Source: Caldilineaceae bacterium (lineage in GTDB: Bacteria > Chloroflexota > Anaerolineae > Caldilineales > Caldilineaceae). From it: a DNA stretch of 5,135 nt. The notes below the pieces were generated by a model that made no database searches, had not been told where the DNA came from, and saw only the letters and a program-made list of their open reading frames with translations. Shown here in pieces: positions 5,132 to 5,135 of the stretch (positions are counted from its first letter, which is position 1; each line of letters begins with the position of its first letter). A program made the position numbers and the translations under genes. Location: NCBI GenBank assembly GCA_012032975.1, contig JAAUPU010000311.1, forward strand, positions 1 through 5,135, read 5' to 3'.

Positions 5132-5135
5132 AATC

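Overview
The window reads as a mosaic rather than a normal stretch of one chromosome. It is GC-rich and all supported coding sequence is on the + strand. It begins with the C-terminal end of FtsH, followed directly by the start of dihydropteroate synthase (folP). This is the usual ftsH-folP order of gammaproteobacteria, and the FtsH tail is of that type. From about 570 to 1440 the sequence then passes through short internal pieces of unrelated conserved genes, with no intergenic DNA, starts or stops between them. These are a HisZ/HisS-like segment, an RmlC (dTDP-4-dehydrorhamnose 3,5-epimerase) segment, an unassigned linker of about 85 bases, and a WrbA-like flavoprotein segment. At the last join (1421-1440) one short word is valid coding sequence in two frames for the two genes it connects. 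This is the signature expected of an assembly that jumped between genomes at a shared word.

From 1422 to 5087 lies one large, nearly complete gene. It encodes a signalling protein with two class III nucleotide cyclase domains, a STAND/AAA-type NTPase with Walker A and B motifs, a winged-helix-like region and seven 40-residue TPR repeats. After correcting the frame it is about 1,221 residues long. The order matches that of animal soluble adenylyl cyclase (ADCY10). Bacterial proteins with this wording are, to my knowledge, common in Chloroflexota (Anaerolineae/Caldilineae-like), so this part probably comes from a different organism than ftsH-folP. That is an inference from family knowledge.

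The cyclase gene is broken by six apparent one-base indels, at about 1714, 3053, 3821, 3960, 3991-3994 and 4607-4609. Their net effect is zero, and domain continuity is perfect across each of them. folP carries another at about 528. This pattern suggests sequencing error (short-homopolymer or dinucleotide miscounts) rather than a decayed gene, although a real pseudogene cannot be excluded.

The last 48 bases hold the end of the cyclase gene's transcription unit and perhaps a ribosome binding site for a following gene. I see no tRNA, rRNA, CRISPR array, insertion sequence or attachment site. The main biological content is the soluble-adenylyl-cyclase-like protein. The main technical message is that the first 1.4 kb should not be read as a natural gene neighbourhood.
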